64,000 nt of DNA, taken from positions 1-64,000 of the forward strand of contig CAWAJW010000016.1 in assembly GCA_963782475.1 (NCBI GenBank), written 5' to 3'. Position numbers and translations under genes: made by a program. Below the pieces are notes generated by a model that searched no databases, was not told the origin of the DNA, and saw only the letters and a program-made list of their open reading frames with translations. The stretch comes from CAVQBP01 sp963782475. Lineage in GTDB: Bacteria > Bacteroidota > Ignavibacteria > Ignavibacteriales > Ignavibacteriaceae. This document shows, piece by piece, positions 52,399 through 61,984 of this stretch. How positions within the stretch are numbered: the stretch's first letter is position 1; each line of letters begins with the position of its first letter.

Positions 52399-52860
52399 TT
52401 ACTCAGTAGTTACAGTTTTATTTTTATCTTCTTTTACTGCCGACATCATTGTATGCCAGGCTAAGCTTGCACACTTTACTCTAACAGGAAATTCACGGAC
52501 ACCTGCAAAAACTGCCAATTTGCCTAATTCATCCAGATCGAAGTTATCATCAAGTTTCCCAGTAATTAAATTGTGAAATTTGTTAAATAATTCTTCAGCT
52601 TCTTTTATGCTTTTTCCTTTTACTATTGAACTCATTAAAGATGCGGAAGCTTTTGAAATTGCACAGCCGGACCCTTGAAATGATATATCTTTTACTATCT
52701 CATTTTCAACATTTAAATAAATATTGATCCGGTCTCCGCATAACGGGTTGTATCCTTCAGCAGCTTTATTAGCATCATCAATTTTTCTGAAATTTCTTGG
52801 ACTCTTGTTATGGTCTAAAATAACCTGCTGATAAAGTTCTCTTAATTCAGATTCAATCAC
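52399..52860 (-). CDS. sufU: Fe-S scaffold or sulfur acceptor SufU
   Basis: A 153-residue SufU-type zinc protein. The three conserved cysteines lie in YNPLCGDRI, GSGCAISKASASLM and VRVKCASLAWHTM; together with the Asp after the first Cys they bind zinc and accept sulfur from SufS. The insertion between the second and third Cys is typical of SufU and not of IscU. Its start overlaps the sufS stop by 4 bases, so the pair is translated together, as expected for partner proteins. Confidence 0.95.
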   Translation of the reverse strand: MIESELRELYQQVILDHNKSPRNFRKIDDANKAAEGYNPLCGDRINIYLNVENEIVKDISFQGSGCAISKASASLMSSIVKGKSIKEAEELFNKFHNLITGKLDDNFDLDELGKLAVFAGVREFPVRVKCASLAWHTMMSAVKEDKNKTVTTE

Positions 52861-54107
52861 TTAAAAACCTCTGTAATTTTTTTCAATCCGTTAACCAGGA
52901 CGTCTATTTCATATTTTGTGTTGTACATTGCAATGGATGCTCTTGTTGTTGCGGGAATATTATACCTGTCCATAACAGGCTGAGTACAATGATGTCCTGT
53001 TCTTACTGCTACACCCTCAAAATCCAAAAATGTTCCTATATCATGCGGATGAATATTATCAAACACAAAAGAAATGACCCCGCTTTTTTCCTTTGCATTT
53101 CCAATTATCTTTAGTCCTTCAATTTCTGATAAGGATTTAGCGGCATAATCCAAAACTTCATTCTCATGTTTGGAAATTGTTTCCAATCCAATATTTGAGA
53201 TATAATCTAATGCCGTTCCTAATCCGATTGCACCTGCTATATTGGAAGTGCCCGCTTCGAATTTAAATGGGAGCTCATTGTAAGTAGATTTCTCAAAAGT
53301 AACTTTTGAGATCATATCGCCGCCTCCCATAAAGGGGGGCATTTGATCCAACAAATTTTCTTTCCCGAATAAAACTCCGATTCCGGTCGGACCATAAACT
53401 TTATGGCCGGAGAATGCCAGAAAATCACAATCTAATTTCTGTACATCGACCGGGAAATGATTGACTCCTTGTGCAGCATCAATTAAAACCGGTATATCAC
53501 TTTTGTGAGCAGTTTCAATTATTCGTTTTACCGGGTTTATGGTTCCAAGTGAATTGGAAACATAAACAACTGAAATAATTTTTGTCCTGTCTGTAATTAA
53601 TTTTTCAAATTCCTCAAAGATTATTTCTCCTTCATCAGTAATAGGAATTACCTTTAGTACAGCTTTCTTTTCGGCAGCTATTAATTGCCAGGGGACAATA
53701 TTTGAATGGTGCTCCATACCGGAAATAATGATCTCATCACCTTCTTTCAGATTACTCCTGCCGAAAGAGCTCGCAACAAGGTTTATAGATTCAGTTGCCC
53801 CGCGGGTAAAAATTATCTCTTTTTCACTGGAAGCATTTATAAAATTTTTAACTTTTATCCTGGCGTTTTCATAAGCATTTGTAGCTGATCCGCTCAGGTA
53901 ATGAACACCTCTATGTATGTTCGAATTTATGGTGGAATAATATTTAACAATGCTGTCAATAACTTGCTGAGGTTTTTGGGTGGTTGCGGCATTGTCTAAA
54001 TAGCATAATGGTTTTCCGTGAATTAATTCTTTAAGTATCGGGAAATCATTTCTGATTTTTTCTACATCAAAAAGAATTTTTTCAACATGCGGAGTTTCTA
54101 ATTTCAT
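52857..54107 (-). CDS. sufS: Cysteine desulfurase SufS
   Basis: A 416-residue PLP-dependent cysteine desulfurase that takes sulfur from cysteine for Fe-S assembly. DNAATTQKP opens the enzyme domain, the PLP lysine is in FSGHKVYGPTGIGVL, and the catalytic Cys is in VRTGHHCTQPVMDRY in a short loop, typical of group II (SufS). YVSNSLGTINPV is another conserved stretch. Its partner sufU overlaps the end; sufD is 66 bases upstream. Confidence 0.96.
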   Translation of the reverse strand: MKLETPHVEKILFDVEKIRNDFPILKELIHGKPLCYLDNAATTQKPQQVIDSIVKYYSTINSNIHRGVHYLSGSATNAYENARIKVKNFINASSEKEIIFTRGATESINLVASSFGRSNLKEGDEIIISGMEHHSNIVPWQLIAAEKKAVLKVIPITDEGEIIFEEFEKLITDRTKIISVVYVSNSLGTINPVKRIIETAHKSDIPVLIDAAQGVNHFPVDVQKLDCDFLAFSGHKVYGPTGIGVLFGKENLLDQMPPFMGGGDMISKVTFEKSTYNELPFKFEAGTSNIAGAIGLGTALDYISNIGLETISKHENEVLDYAAKSLSEIEGLKIIGNAKEKSGVISFVFDNIHPHDIGTFLDFEGVAVRTGHHCTQPVMDRYNIPATTRASIAMYNTKYEIDVLVNGLKKITEVFK

Positions 54108-54173
54108 TTTCTTTACTCATTTATTATCTGGATGCTCGATATTCGATATTAAATTTATTATCGAGAAAGGCAT

Positions 54174-55508
54174 CTAGATATGTGAACTAATATTGAACCT
54201 TCTGTCTAAAATATTTTCGAGGTAGTTTCTAATTTCATTAATTTTTATTGATTTTATAACATCGCTTGCAAACGCACGGATTAAAATAGTACGTGCAGCT
54301 TCTTCACCGATTCCTCTTGATTTCAGATAGAACATAGCTTCCGAATCGAGCTGACCTATAGTTGCACCATGTGAACATTTTACATCATCTGCAAAAATTT
54401 CGAGCTGCGGCTTTGTATTGATTAAAGCGCTGTCAGATAAAATTATATTATTGTTCTCCTGGAATGCATTTGTTTTTTGTGCGTCTTTTCTTACCATTAC
54501 TTTGCCGTTAAATACTCCTCTCGATTTATCATCAAGAATTCCTTTATAATGCTCGTGGCTGCTGCAATGAGGTTTTGCATGATCAATAAGCGAATGTATA
54601 TCAAATAATTGAGTACCGTTTGTAAGGAATAATCCATTAAGGATACATTCCCCGCCTTCATTATTAAAACGTGAATTGAAATCGTTGCGGGAAATATCCC
54701 CCCCGGTAGAAATTAAATGTGAAGTGAAATTGCTGTTTCTTTCCTGGTCAACTTCCATTCTTCCAATATGAAAAGCGTTTATACTTTCCTCCTGAAGCTT
54801 TATATGATCAACAACAGCATTCTCATCGACCACTATTTCTGTAACTGCATTAGTAAAATATGTACATCCTTCAAACGAAGTATAATGCTCTATTACGGTT
54901 ACCTGTGAATTTTTACCGGCAACAAATAAATTTCTCGGCTGGATTAAAAGCTTTTCTTCTTTACAATCAGAAATAAAAAGTACATGAATAGGATGCTCGA
55001 TTACCTTACCGTCAGGTATATATACAAATACTCCATCCTTAATGAACGCAGTACTAAGTGCCGTGAATATTTGATTTTTATAATCGGCATATTTTCCAAA
55101 ATGTTTTTTTACAATTTGAGAATGATCATTAATTGCAGATGCAATATTACTTAAAATAACATCTTTGGGTAAATCCCGGATATTTGATAGTTCTTCGGAA
55201 TAATGACCATTTATAAATACAAGCAGGCTGTGCTCCATTTTATCAAATAAATATTTTTCTATTTTTTCCGGTTGGATAGGCGCAATTTTTTTCTTCGGAT
55301 CAACAGGTTTAAAATTATATTTGAGTAAAGGAGATATATTCGTGTACTTCCATTCCTCATCTTTTAATGTAGGAAATTTCAAGTCAGAAAAATATGAAAT
55401 AGCATCTCTTCTTAAAGAATGAATAGTATTTGAATCACCATTTAAATTTTTTTCAAGATGTTCGAATTTTTGTATATACCAATTTTTTAAATCTAAAATT
55501 TCATTCAT
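54174..55508 (-). CDS. sufD: Fe-S cluster assembly protein SufD
   Basis: A 444-residue SufD-type beta-helix protein that joins SufB and SufC in the scaffold complex. DEEWKYTNISPLL, RNDFNSRFNNEGGECIL, DHAKPHCSSHEHYKGILDD, and KCSHGATIGQLDSEAMFYLK in the C-terminal region are the family pattern. It lies in suf order after sufC. Confidence 0.95.
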   Translation of the reverse strand: MNEILDLKNWYIQKFEHLEKNLNGDSNTIHSLRRDAISYFSDLKFPTLKDEEWKYTNISPLLKYNFKPVDPKKKIAPIQPEKIEKYLFDKMEHSLLVFINGHYSEELSNIRDLPKDVILSNIASAINDHSQIVKKHFGKYADYKNQIFTALSTAFIKDGVFVYIPDGKVIEHPIHVLFISDCKEEKLLIQPRNLFVAGKNSQVTVIEHYTSFEGCTYFTNAVTEIVVDENAVVDHIKLQEESINAFHIGRMEVDQERNSNFTSHLISTGGDISRNDFNSRFNNEGGECILNGLFLTNGTQLFDIHSLIDHAKPHCSSHEHYKGILDDKSRGVFNGKVMVRKDAQKTNAFQENNNIILSDSALINTKPQLEIFADDVKCSHGATIGQLDSEAMFYLKSRGIGEEAARTILIRAFASDVIKSIKINEIRNYLENILDRRFNISSHI

Positions 55509-55567
55509 AATATTTAGTTCTCCAATTAAGATTAAGAGTATGGCTTAAGACTAAGAGGCTATCAAAT

Positions 55568-56335
55568 CTAACCTTGTTCAACTGCTTCATCAATATGATC
55601 TTTAATCCAATCATATCCTTTATCTTCCAGTTCAAAAGCGAGCTCTTTGCCTCCAGATTTAATTATTCTTCCTTTATAAAGAACATGAACAAAATCGGGA
55701 ATTATATAATTAAGCAGTCTTTGATAATGTGTAACAACGATAGTAGAGCTTTCGCTGTTTTTTAACTTATTAACACCATTTGCAACAATTCTTAATGCAT
55801 CTATGTCAAGACCTGAATCTGTTTCATCAAGAATGGCAAGTTTTGGCTCAAGGACAGCCATCTGAAAAATTTCATTTCTCTTTTTTTCTCCTCCGGAAAA
55901 GCCTTCATTTACTGAACGGCTGATTAAAGCTTTATCTAATTCAACAAGCTGCATTCTTTTCTTTATCAATGAAAGGAATTCCATAGCATCTAATTCTTCC
56001 TCACCGCGGTATTTCCTAATTTCATTTAATGCAGTTTTAAGAAGATTAGTATTGCTGACTCCTGGTATTTCTACAGGATATTGGAAAGCAAGGAAAATAC
56101 CTGAACGTGCTCTATCTTCAGGTTTCATTTCTAAGAGATTTTTACCCTCATAAATAACTTCGCCTTCGGTCACTTCATATTCTTCTTTTCCTGCTAATAC
56201 TTGGGCAAGAGTGCTTTTACCGGAACCGTTAGGTCCCATTATTGCATGTACTTCACCTTTATTTATTTTAAGATTTATTCCTTTTAAAATTTCTTTGCCA
56301 TTTATATTGGCATGAAGGTTTTTAATTTCTAACAT
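55568..56335 (-). CDS. sufC: Fe-S assembly ATPase SufC
   Basis: A 255-residue ABC-type ATPase of the SufBCD complex. Walker A GPNGSGKST, signature motif SGGEKKRNEI, Walker B KLAILDETDSGLD and the switch His of VVTHYQ are all present. The FQYPVEIPGVS segment marks SufC. An AAAGGAA ribosome site precedes the ATG. It is preceded by sufB (62 bases) and followed by sufD (59 bases). Confidence 0.97.
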   Translation of the reverse strand: MLEIKNLHANINGKEILKGINLKINKGEVHAIMGPNGSGKSTLAQVLAGKEEYEVTEGEVIYEGKNLLEMKPEDRARSGIFLAFQYPVEIPGVSNTNLLKTALNEIRKYRGEEELDAMEFLSLIKKRMQLVELDKALISRSVNEGFSGGEKKRNEIFQMAVLEPKLAILDETDSGLDIDALRIVANGVNKLKNSESSTIVVTHYQRLLNYIIPDFVHVLYKGRIIKSGGKELAFELEDKGYDWIKDHIDEAVEQG

Positions 56336-56397
56336 TTTTGTTCCTTTATAAAAGACTATTTATTAAAGTTGAGTTTATATTCTTATAATTAGATGAA

Positions 56398-57846
56398 TTA
56401 TCCTACACTTCCTTCCAAACTAATGCTTAACAATTTCTGGGCTTCAACTGCAAATTCCATAGGTAATTCTTTGAATACTTCTTTACAATATCCGTTAACT
56501 ATTAATCCGATTGCATCTTCAGTTGAAATTCCTCTCTGGTTCAGATAAAAAATTTGATCTTCACCTATTTTTGAAGTTGTTGCTTCATGTTCAATTTGCG
56601 CGGTGGGATTATTTATTTCTAGGTAAGGAAAAGTATGTGCGCCGCATTTATCGCCGATAAGCAAAGAATCACATTGTGAAAAATTTCTTGCTCCATCTGC
56701 TTTTTTAAGAATTCTTACCAAACCTCTGTAGCTGTTATTACTTTTTCCGGCAGAAATACCTTTTGAAATAATAGTGCTTTTTGTATTCTTTCCAAGATGA
56801 ATCATCTTTGTTCCGGTATCAGCCTGCTGGTAATTATTAGTAACTGCAACCGAATAGAATTCACCTGTCGAATTATCACCTTGCAAAATACAACCCGGGT
56901 ATTTCCACGTAATTGCAGAACCTGTCTCCACCTGCGTCCATGAAATTTTTGAATTAACACCTCTGCATGCGCCGCGTTTGGTTACAAAATTATAAATTCC
57001 GCCTTTGCCGTTTTTATCGCCTGCATACCAGTTTTGAACTGTAGAATATTTTATTTGGGCATTGTCGAGTGCAACTAATTCAACTACCGCTGCATGCAGC
57101 TGGTTTTCGTCTCTCATTGGGGCGGTGCATCCTTCAAGATAACTAACATATGCACCTTCGTCGGCAATAATTAATGTACGTTCAAACTGCCCTGTGTTGG
57201 CAGCATTAATTCTGAAATAAGTTGAAAGCTCCATAGGGCAGCGGACACCTTTAGGAATATATACGAAGGAACCGTCGCTGAACACAGCAGAATTAAGAGA
57301 AGCAAAAAAATTATCAGTGTAAGGAACAACACTCCCGAGATATTTTTTGACTAAATCAGGGTGATTCCTAATAGCTTCCGAAATAGAACAAAAAATAATT
57401 CCGTGCTCGGATAGAGTCTTTTTGAATGTGGTTGCAACTGAAACGCTGTCAAAAACCGCATCTACTGCAACTCCAGATAATCTTTTTTGTTCTTCCAAAG
57501 AAATTCCAAGCTTTTCAAATGTTTTCCTTAATTCAGGATCAACTTCATCCAAATTATTTAATTGGGGTTTTTTCTTTGGAGCTGAATAATAAGAAATCGC
57601 TTGATAATCAATCGGCGGATAATTTACATTTGACCAATGAGGTTCTTTCATTTTTAACCATTGGTGATAAGCTTTCAATCTCCAATCAAGCATCCACTCC
57701 GGCTCATCTTTCTTCAATGAAAGCTGTTTAATGATATCTTCATTTAAGCCATTTGGGAGACTTTCAGCTTCAATATCAGTCACAAATCCATATTTATATT
57801 CTTTATTTGCTAATTCTTCAATAGTTCCTATTTCAGTTGTACTCAT
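56398..57846 (-). CDS. sufB: Fe-S cluster scaffold protein SufB
   Basis: A 482-residue SufB, the core scaffold subunit of the SUF pathway. Landmarks are DVEPEWMLDWRLKA-type sequence (EPEWMLDWRLKAYHQWLKM), SYYSAPKKKP, GSFVYIPKGVRCPMELSTYF, ISYLEG CTAP-like VSYLEGCTAPM, and GDKCGAHTFPYLEINN with the conserved Cys. GGAG lies close to the ATG. It is the first gene of a minus-strand suf operon, divergent from the GT2 gene, with the promoter in the 225-bp spacer. Confidence 0.97.
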   Translation of the reverse strand: MSTTEIGTIEELANKEYKYGFVTDIEAESLPNGLNEDIIKQLSLKKDEPEWMLDWRLKAYHQWLKMKEPHWSNVNYPPIDYQAISYYSAPKKKPQLNNLDEVDPELRKTFEKLGISLEEQKRLSGVAVDAVFDSVSVATTFKKTLSEHGIIFCSISEAIRNHPDLVKKYLGSVVPYTDNFFASLNSAVFSDGSFVYIPKGVRCPMELSTYFRINAANTGQFERTLIIADEGAYVSYLEGCTAPMRDENQLHAAVVELVALDNAQIKYSTVQNWYAGDKNGKGGIYNFVTKRGACRGVNSKISWTQVETGSAITWKYPGCILQGDNSTGEFYSVAVTNNYQQADTGTKMIHLGKNTKSTIISKGISAGKSNNSYRGLVRILKKADGARNFSQCDSLLIGDKCGAHTFPYLEINNPTAQIEHEATTSKIGEDQIFYLNQRGISTEDAIGLIVNGYCKEVFKELPMEFAVEAQKLLSISLEGSVG

Positions 57847-57889
57847 TAAATCTCCAGGTTAAACTATAAGCTTAAAAATTTACTATTCA

Positions 57890-57918
57890 AACCTAATGAA
57901 TCTGTACAAATTTGTCAA
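57890..57918 (-). promoter_or_regulatory. Probable promoter of the suf operon
   Basis: On the minus strand TTGACA (57918-57913) and TAGGTT (57895-57890) are 17 bases apart, ~45 bases upstream of sufB. A second possible pair (TTGAAT and TATAGT, 16 bases apart) overlaps further down. I see no clear Rrf2/IscR operator. Confidence 0.4.
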
Positions 57919-58071
57919 GATTGCAAAAGGTGACATTTTTTATAATTATAAGCATATTTGCCAATATTTTCCTAAAGGGTTTATAACAATAAATTGTTTT
58001 TAACTATATTATTAGGTTAATTTGTAAAATATTTTAATTTATGTTTTATTGTATTTTTAGCGAAAAGTAAA

Positions 58072-58876
58072 GTGGAAGAAAAAAATAACGAAATAGTAAT
58101 AAAAGATGAATCCCGGGAAAATTCAAGTGAATCTTCCAAAAATGATTCACAGGAAATCAAACAAAAAACCAAATCCCCGGCGAAAAAGAGGTTATTATAA
58201 CAAAAGATATCATTCAAAATCCCCACGGGGTAAAAGTGAAGATAAGAAAATTTCCATAGTTATTCCTTTATATAATGAAGAAGAATCTTTAATCCCTTTA
58301 TCTCATGAATTAAGGAAAGCTTTGTATGAAGTAAAATATTTTTGGGAGGTTATATTTGTAGATGACGGGAGTAAAGATAAATCGTTGGAAATTTTGAAAG
58401 AAATATGTGGTAAAGATAAAAGATTTAAATATATAAGCTTTAGAAAAAACTACGGGAAATCAGCTGCTCTTCAAGTTGGATTTAAACATGTAAGCGGAGA
58501 TATTGTTGTTACAATGGATGCCGATCTTCAGGACGATCCGCATGAAATTCCAAACCTGGTTAATAAGCTGAATGAAGGATTCGATTTGGTTTCAGGATGG
58601 AAAAAGAAAAGGATGGATCCTTTTATAAAAAGAAAATCGTCAAAGTTTTTTAACTTTATAACCCGTTTAATGTCGGGTATAAAGATTCATGACTTTAATT
58701 GCGGATTAAAAGCATATAAAAGGGAAGTTGTTGAAAACATTAAAGTTTATGGTGAGCTGCATCGTTATATGCCCGTGTTAGCTGATTGGCAGGGATATAC
58801 AATTTCTGAAATTGAAGTAATGCATCATCCGAGAAGATATGGAAAAACCAAGTTTGGAATTTCCAGGTTCTTTTAA
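58072..58876 (+). CDS. GT2 polyprenyl-phosphate glycosyltransferase, N-terminal part
   Basis: The frame from 58106 has the GT-A domain of a dolichyl/undecaprenyl-phosphate glycosyltransferase (DPM1/ArnC/GtrB type): KKISIVIPLYNEEESLIPLS, VIFVDDGSKDKSLE, MDADLQDDPHEIP, DLVSGWKKKRMDPF and HHPRRYGKTKFGISRFF. The N-terminus may start at GTG 58072 in another frame (VEEKNNEIVIKDESREN, an acidic leader) and cross a frameshift near 58180. The frame ends at TAA 58876 exactly where the membrane part should begin; the membrane part continues in another frame. It transfers a sugar to a polyprenyl phosphate at the inner membrane. With the following ORF it forms one gene, 58072-59167. Confidence 0.85.
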
Positions 58877-59167
58877 AGGATTTATTGATTTAATTACTGT
58901 AATATTTACTACAAGATATATAAAACGTCCAATGCATCTTTTTGGATTTTTAGGCGCATTATCCTTTTTAGTTGGTTTGATTGTAAGTGTTTATCTCACA
59001 ATTGAATGGATCAGACGGTCATTATTTAAGCAATCGCCCAATGCTTTTCTTAGGTATGCTATTAATAATTGTTGGTGTCCAGTTTTTTTCCGTAGGATCT
59101 GCTCGGAGAGATGATGGTAAATAACTTTATGGATGAAAAGGAATATGAAATAAAAGAAAAAGGGTAA
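58839..59167 (+). CDS. GT2 glycosyltransferase, membrane C-terminal part (frameshifted)
   Basis: A second frame carries the two membrane segments expected after the GT-A domain: FKGFIDLITVIFTTRYIKRP and LFGFLGALSFLVGLIVSVYL, then, after another shift near 59040, MLFLGMLLIIVGVQFFSVG, and after a third near 59095, LLGEMMVNNFMDEKEYEIKE to TAA at 59167. Each indel is one base. The ORF ending at 59114 (RRICSER) leaves the gene frame. The protein would be ~365 residues and anchored by the C-terminus. Confidence 0.7.
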
Positions 59168-59211
59168 TCTATTTTATTACAAATGTCTAAAACTCCTCTT
59201 TATTAACACTT

Positions 59212-59715
59212 ATGAAATTATCCGATATAAAATTTGACTGCCGTTATTTTAGGGGTGATATCCCTTGCAGACCCAATAAGCTTTATGGAGTTCATTGTAT
59301 AGATGAAAACGGGAAAGATTGTAATTACTATGCTCCCACAAAGGAAAAGATTTTAATAATTAAACTTGGAGCTATCGGTGATGTAATAAGGTCTACTCCT
59401 ATTCTTGAACCGATTAAAAATCAATTTCCTGATGCAAAAATTTACTGGCTGACTCATACACCATCAATTGTTCCTGAAAATGTAGATGTGATTTTGAAAT
59501 TTAACAATGAAGGATTAACATTCCTGGAAGAAGTTGACTTCGATATTATATATAACCTTGATAAAGATAAAGAAGCATGTGCTCTTATTAATAAGTTATC
59601 TTCAAAAATAAAAAAAGGTTTTATCTTAAAAGATGGCATTCCATTCCCTGCTGATGAAGCGGCTGTGCATAAATATTTTACTGGAATTTTTGATGATATA
59701 AGTCTTGAAAAATAA
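59212..59715 (+). CDS. Glycosyltransferase family 9 (heptosyltransferase-like), N-terminal part
   Basis: A GT9 enzyme that adds a heptose or similar sugar to a lipid-linked glycan. Near the N-terminus four cysteines (FDCRYFRGDIPC, GVHC, KDCNYY) form a small cluster seen in a subgroup of these enzymes, perhaps a metal site. KILIIKLGAIGDVIRSTPIL is the standard GT-B opening. The frame ends at 59715, where the protein should continue (DEIFEICGFKFHGEKY in another frame), so the gene is broken near 59710-59720 and again near 59780. It joins with the 59731-60306 ORF. Confidence 0.82.
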   Translation: MKLSDIKFDCRYFRGDIPCRPNKLYGVHCIDENGKDCNYYAPTKEKILIIKLGAIGDVIRSTPILEPIKNQFPDAKIYWLTHTPSIVPENVDVILKFNNEGLTFLEEVDFDIIYNLDKDKEACALINKLSSKIKKGFILKDGIPFPADEAAVHKYFTGIFDDISLEK

Positions 59716-59730
59716 AAAAAATTATATTAG

Positions 59731-60306
59731 ATGAAATATTTGAAATATGCGGCTTTAAATTTCACGGAGAAAAATATATTCTTATCTTCATTTCCTCAAT
59801 ACCAGTCGGATTGGCAATTAAATCATTCAAAAAAAATTATCGGATTAAATACAGGTTGCGGAGGGAGATGGACATCCCGGTTATGGGCAGATGAAAATTG
59901 GATTAAGCTTGCGGAAACATTGATTGATAAAGATTATGAGGTTGTTTTTCTCGGCGGTGAACAGGAAAATGAAAAAAATAATTATTTTGCCGAAAAAACA
60001 GGAGGAAATTATTTCGGTCATTTTCATCTTGAAAAGTTTATTAACCTTGTTGATCAGTGCGATCTAATAGTTACAGGTGTAACTATGGCAATGCATATTA
60101 CTTTAGGACTCGGGAAGAAAATTGTTTTCTTTAATAATATCTTCAATCCACATGAATTTGAACTTTACGGGTTAGGAGAAATAATTCAGCCAAGTAAAGA
60201 ATGTAAATGTTTTTACAAACCGGTTTGTGTTAACGATGAATATAAATGTATGGAATACATTGAAGTTGATCGTGTAGTAAAAACAATCGACAAGCTTTTT
60301 TCATAA
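59731..60306 (+). CDS. Glycosyltransferase family 9, C-terminal part (frameshifted)
   Basis: The frame has the donor-binding half of a GT9 enzyme: IIGLNTGCGGRWTSRLWADE, VVFLGGEQENEKNN, DQCDLIVTGVTMAMHITLG, and ECKCFYKPVCVNDEYKC. The true frame for the first ~50 bases differs (DEIFEICGFKFHG), so the ATG at 59731 is not real. Only a 0-base gap separates it from the GT4 gene, whose ATG follows the stop at 60307. The two genes are thus tightly coupled. Confidence 0.8.
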   Translation: MKYLKYAALNFTEKNIFLSSFPQYQSDWQLNHSKKIIGLNTGCGGRWTSRLWADENWIKLAETLIDKDYEVVFLGGEQENEKNNYFAEKTGGNYFGHFHLEKFINLVDQCDLIVTGVTMAMHITLGLGKKIVFFNNIFNPHEFELYGLGEIIQPSKECKCFYKPVCVNDEYKCMEYIEVDRVVKTIDKLFS

Positions 60307-60588
60307 ATGAAAATAACTATCCTTTCAACTGCCTATCCGTTGCGAGGAGGAATTTCTCATTTTATCGGGCTTCTCTTTAATGAATTAAGAAAAAATCATG
60401 AAGTTGATATATTAACTTTTAAGAGACAGTATCCATCAATTTTTTTCCCGGGAAAATCACAGATTGAATCCGGCGATACAGTTGAAAAAATACCGACATC
60501 TGTATTAGTTGATTCTATAAATCCTTTAAATTGGATTAAAGTAGGATTGAAAATAAAAAAAGACTGCACCGGATCTTTTAATTTATAA
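60307..60588 (+). CDS. Glycosyltransferase family 4, N-terminal part (frameshifted)
   Basis: These 93 residues have the N-terminal Rossmann half of a GT4 enzyme: KITILSTAYPLRGGISHFI, where GG binds the donor phosphate, and FPGKSQIESGDT. The frame breaks around 60570 (CTGSFNL, then DLLIYKYWMPFFAPC in the next frame), where a one-base indel lies. The complete gene should run to 61430. Confidence 0.8.
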   Translation: MKITILSTAYPLRGGISHFIGLLFNELRKNHEVDILTFKRQYPSIFFPGKSQIESGDTVEKIPTSVLVDSINPLNWIKVGLKIKKDCTGSFNL

Positions 60589-60595
60589 ATATTGG

Positions 60596-60898
60596 ATGCC
60601 GTTTTTTGCCCCTTGTTTCGGAACAATATCACGAATTGCCAAAAAAAATAAAAAAACAAAGATTCTTGTTATTTGTGATAATGTAATTCCCCATGAAAAT
60701 AAACCCGGTGATAAAAGCCTGACCAAATATTTCTTCAAAACAGTCGATTTCTTTATTGTTTTATCAAAAAGAGTCCAGCAGGATTTATTTAAATTAATGC
60801 CTGATGCAAAGAACAAATTCTTATCCCATCCAATTTATTCTGTTTTCGGTAATTCCGTTGAAAAATCAGCTGCAAAAAAACATCTTAAATATAGATGA
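60596..60898 (+). CDS. Glycosyltransferase family 4, middle part (frameshifted)
   Basis: This frame continues the same protein: PFFAPCFGTISRIAKK, KILVICDNVIPHENKPGD, FFIVLSKRVQQDL and KFLSHPIYSVFGN, with His in the IPHENKPG segment typical of GT4 N-domains. A further indel near 60880 leads to the next frame. The ATG at 60596 is internal. Confidence 0.75.
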   Translation: MPFFAPCFGTISRIAKKNKKTKILVICDNVIPHENKPGDKSLTKYFFKTVDFFIVLSKRVQQDLFKLMPDAKNKFLSHPIYSVFGNSVEKSAAKKHLKYR

Positions 60899-61430
60899 AG
60901 AAAAAATAATTTTGTTTTTTGGATTTATAAGGGATTATAAAGGATTAGATAATCTGCTTGAAGCTATGGCTTTAATAAATGAAAAAATTAATTTGAAGTT
61001 AATAATTGCCGGGGAGTTTTACAGTAATGAAGAGAAATATAAAAAATTAATCGAAAATCTTGGAATTCAAGAGAAGCTTTATCTCTTTACTGATTTCATT
61101 CCTACATCGGAAGTAAAATTTTATTTTTCAGCCTGTGATGCTGTCATTCTCCCTTATAAAGATGCAACTCAAAGCGGGATAGTGCAAATTGCAATGAACT
61201 TCAATAAACCTGTTATTGCAACAAATGTTGGAGGTTTGGCAGAAGTAGTAAAGAATAATAAAACCGGTTTTATTGTTGAGAAAGAAAATCCCCGGATTTT
61301 AGCAGAAACAATAATAAAGTTTTATTCGGAAGATAAAGAAAAAGAATTTTTAGTAAACATTGAAAAAGAATTGGAAAAATATTCATGGAAAAGGTTTGTT
61401 GATGGTATGATGGAATTAGTAAATTCGTAA
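60804..61430 (+). CDS. Glycosyltransferase family 4, C-terminal part (frameshifted)
   Basis: The donor-binding half of the GT4 enzyme: IILFFGFIRDYKGLDNLLEA, LKLIIAGEFYSN, CDAVILPYKDATQSGIVQIA with the E/Q-x7-E-type nucleotide region changed to QSGIVQ, KPVIATNVGGLAEVV and GFIVEKENP. The real joint with the middle part lies near 60880-60900. The gene is therefore one ~370-residue enzyme with at least two indels. Confidence 0.82.
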   Translation: MQRTNSYPIQFILFSVIPLKNQLQKNILNIDEEKIILFFGFIRDYKGLDNLLEAMALINEKINLKLIIAGEFYSNEEKYKKLIENLGIQEKLYLFTDFIPTSEVKFYFSACDAVILPYKDATQSGIVQIAMNFNKPVIATNVGGLAEVVKNNKTGFIVEKENPRILAETIIKFYSEDKEKEFLVNIEKELEKYSWKRFVDGMMELVNS

Positions 61431-61475
61431 TTAAAAAAACAAAGAATTTAAATAACTTTATATCTAATTGTTATA

Positions 61476-61537
61476 TTGTTTTATTGCTAAATTGCTGATT
61501 AAATTGTAAATAATTGATATATAACAATAAAACAATT
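61476..61537. repeat. Inverted repeat, 12-bp arms
   Basis: ATTGTTTTATTG (61476-61487) and CAATAAAACAAT (61526-61537) are perfect arms 38 bases apart, in the spacer between the GT4 and YfhO-like genes. It is AT-rich and could be a repeat relic. Confidence 0.5.
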
Positions 61538-61984
61538 AAGCAATAAATATTATCAGGAACATTAATGTCCAAAACTAATAGAAGAACAAAAACCCAAAAA
61601 AAAATGCTACAAGAAACATTTTTTTCTAAATTTAATATAGAAGAATTTATTCCGCAAAAATATCATGTGTTTGCTGCAATATTCGTTATTCTTATTCTCT
61701 TTTTAATTTATTTTGCTCCTATGTTCTTCGGAGGATAAAACTTTTCAATCAGGTGATTTGCTTACATCAATGAGCTTTCAAAACTTATGTAGATAAAAAT
61801 AGTGAACATCTTGTGGAATCCGTATATTTTTTGCGGGATGCCTTCTGCTATGTCATTAGGTCCGGATCGAGTGGTATGATCATTTCTGTTAGAAGCTTAT
61901 CATCTGTATAAGAACTTTATATTCAAGTTTTTTTGCTGTTTCATATGCTTCGGTACATTTTATTTACTGGTACTTGCTTTATCA

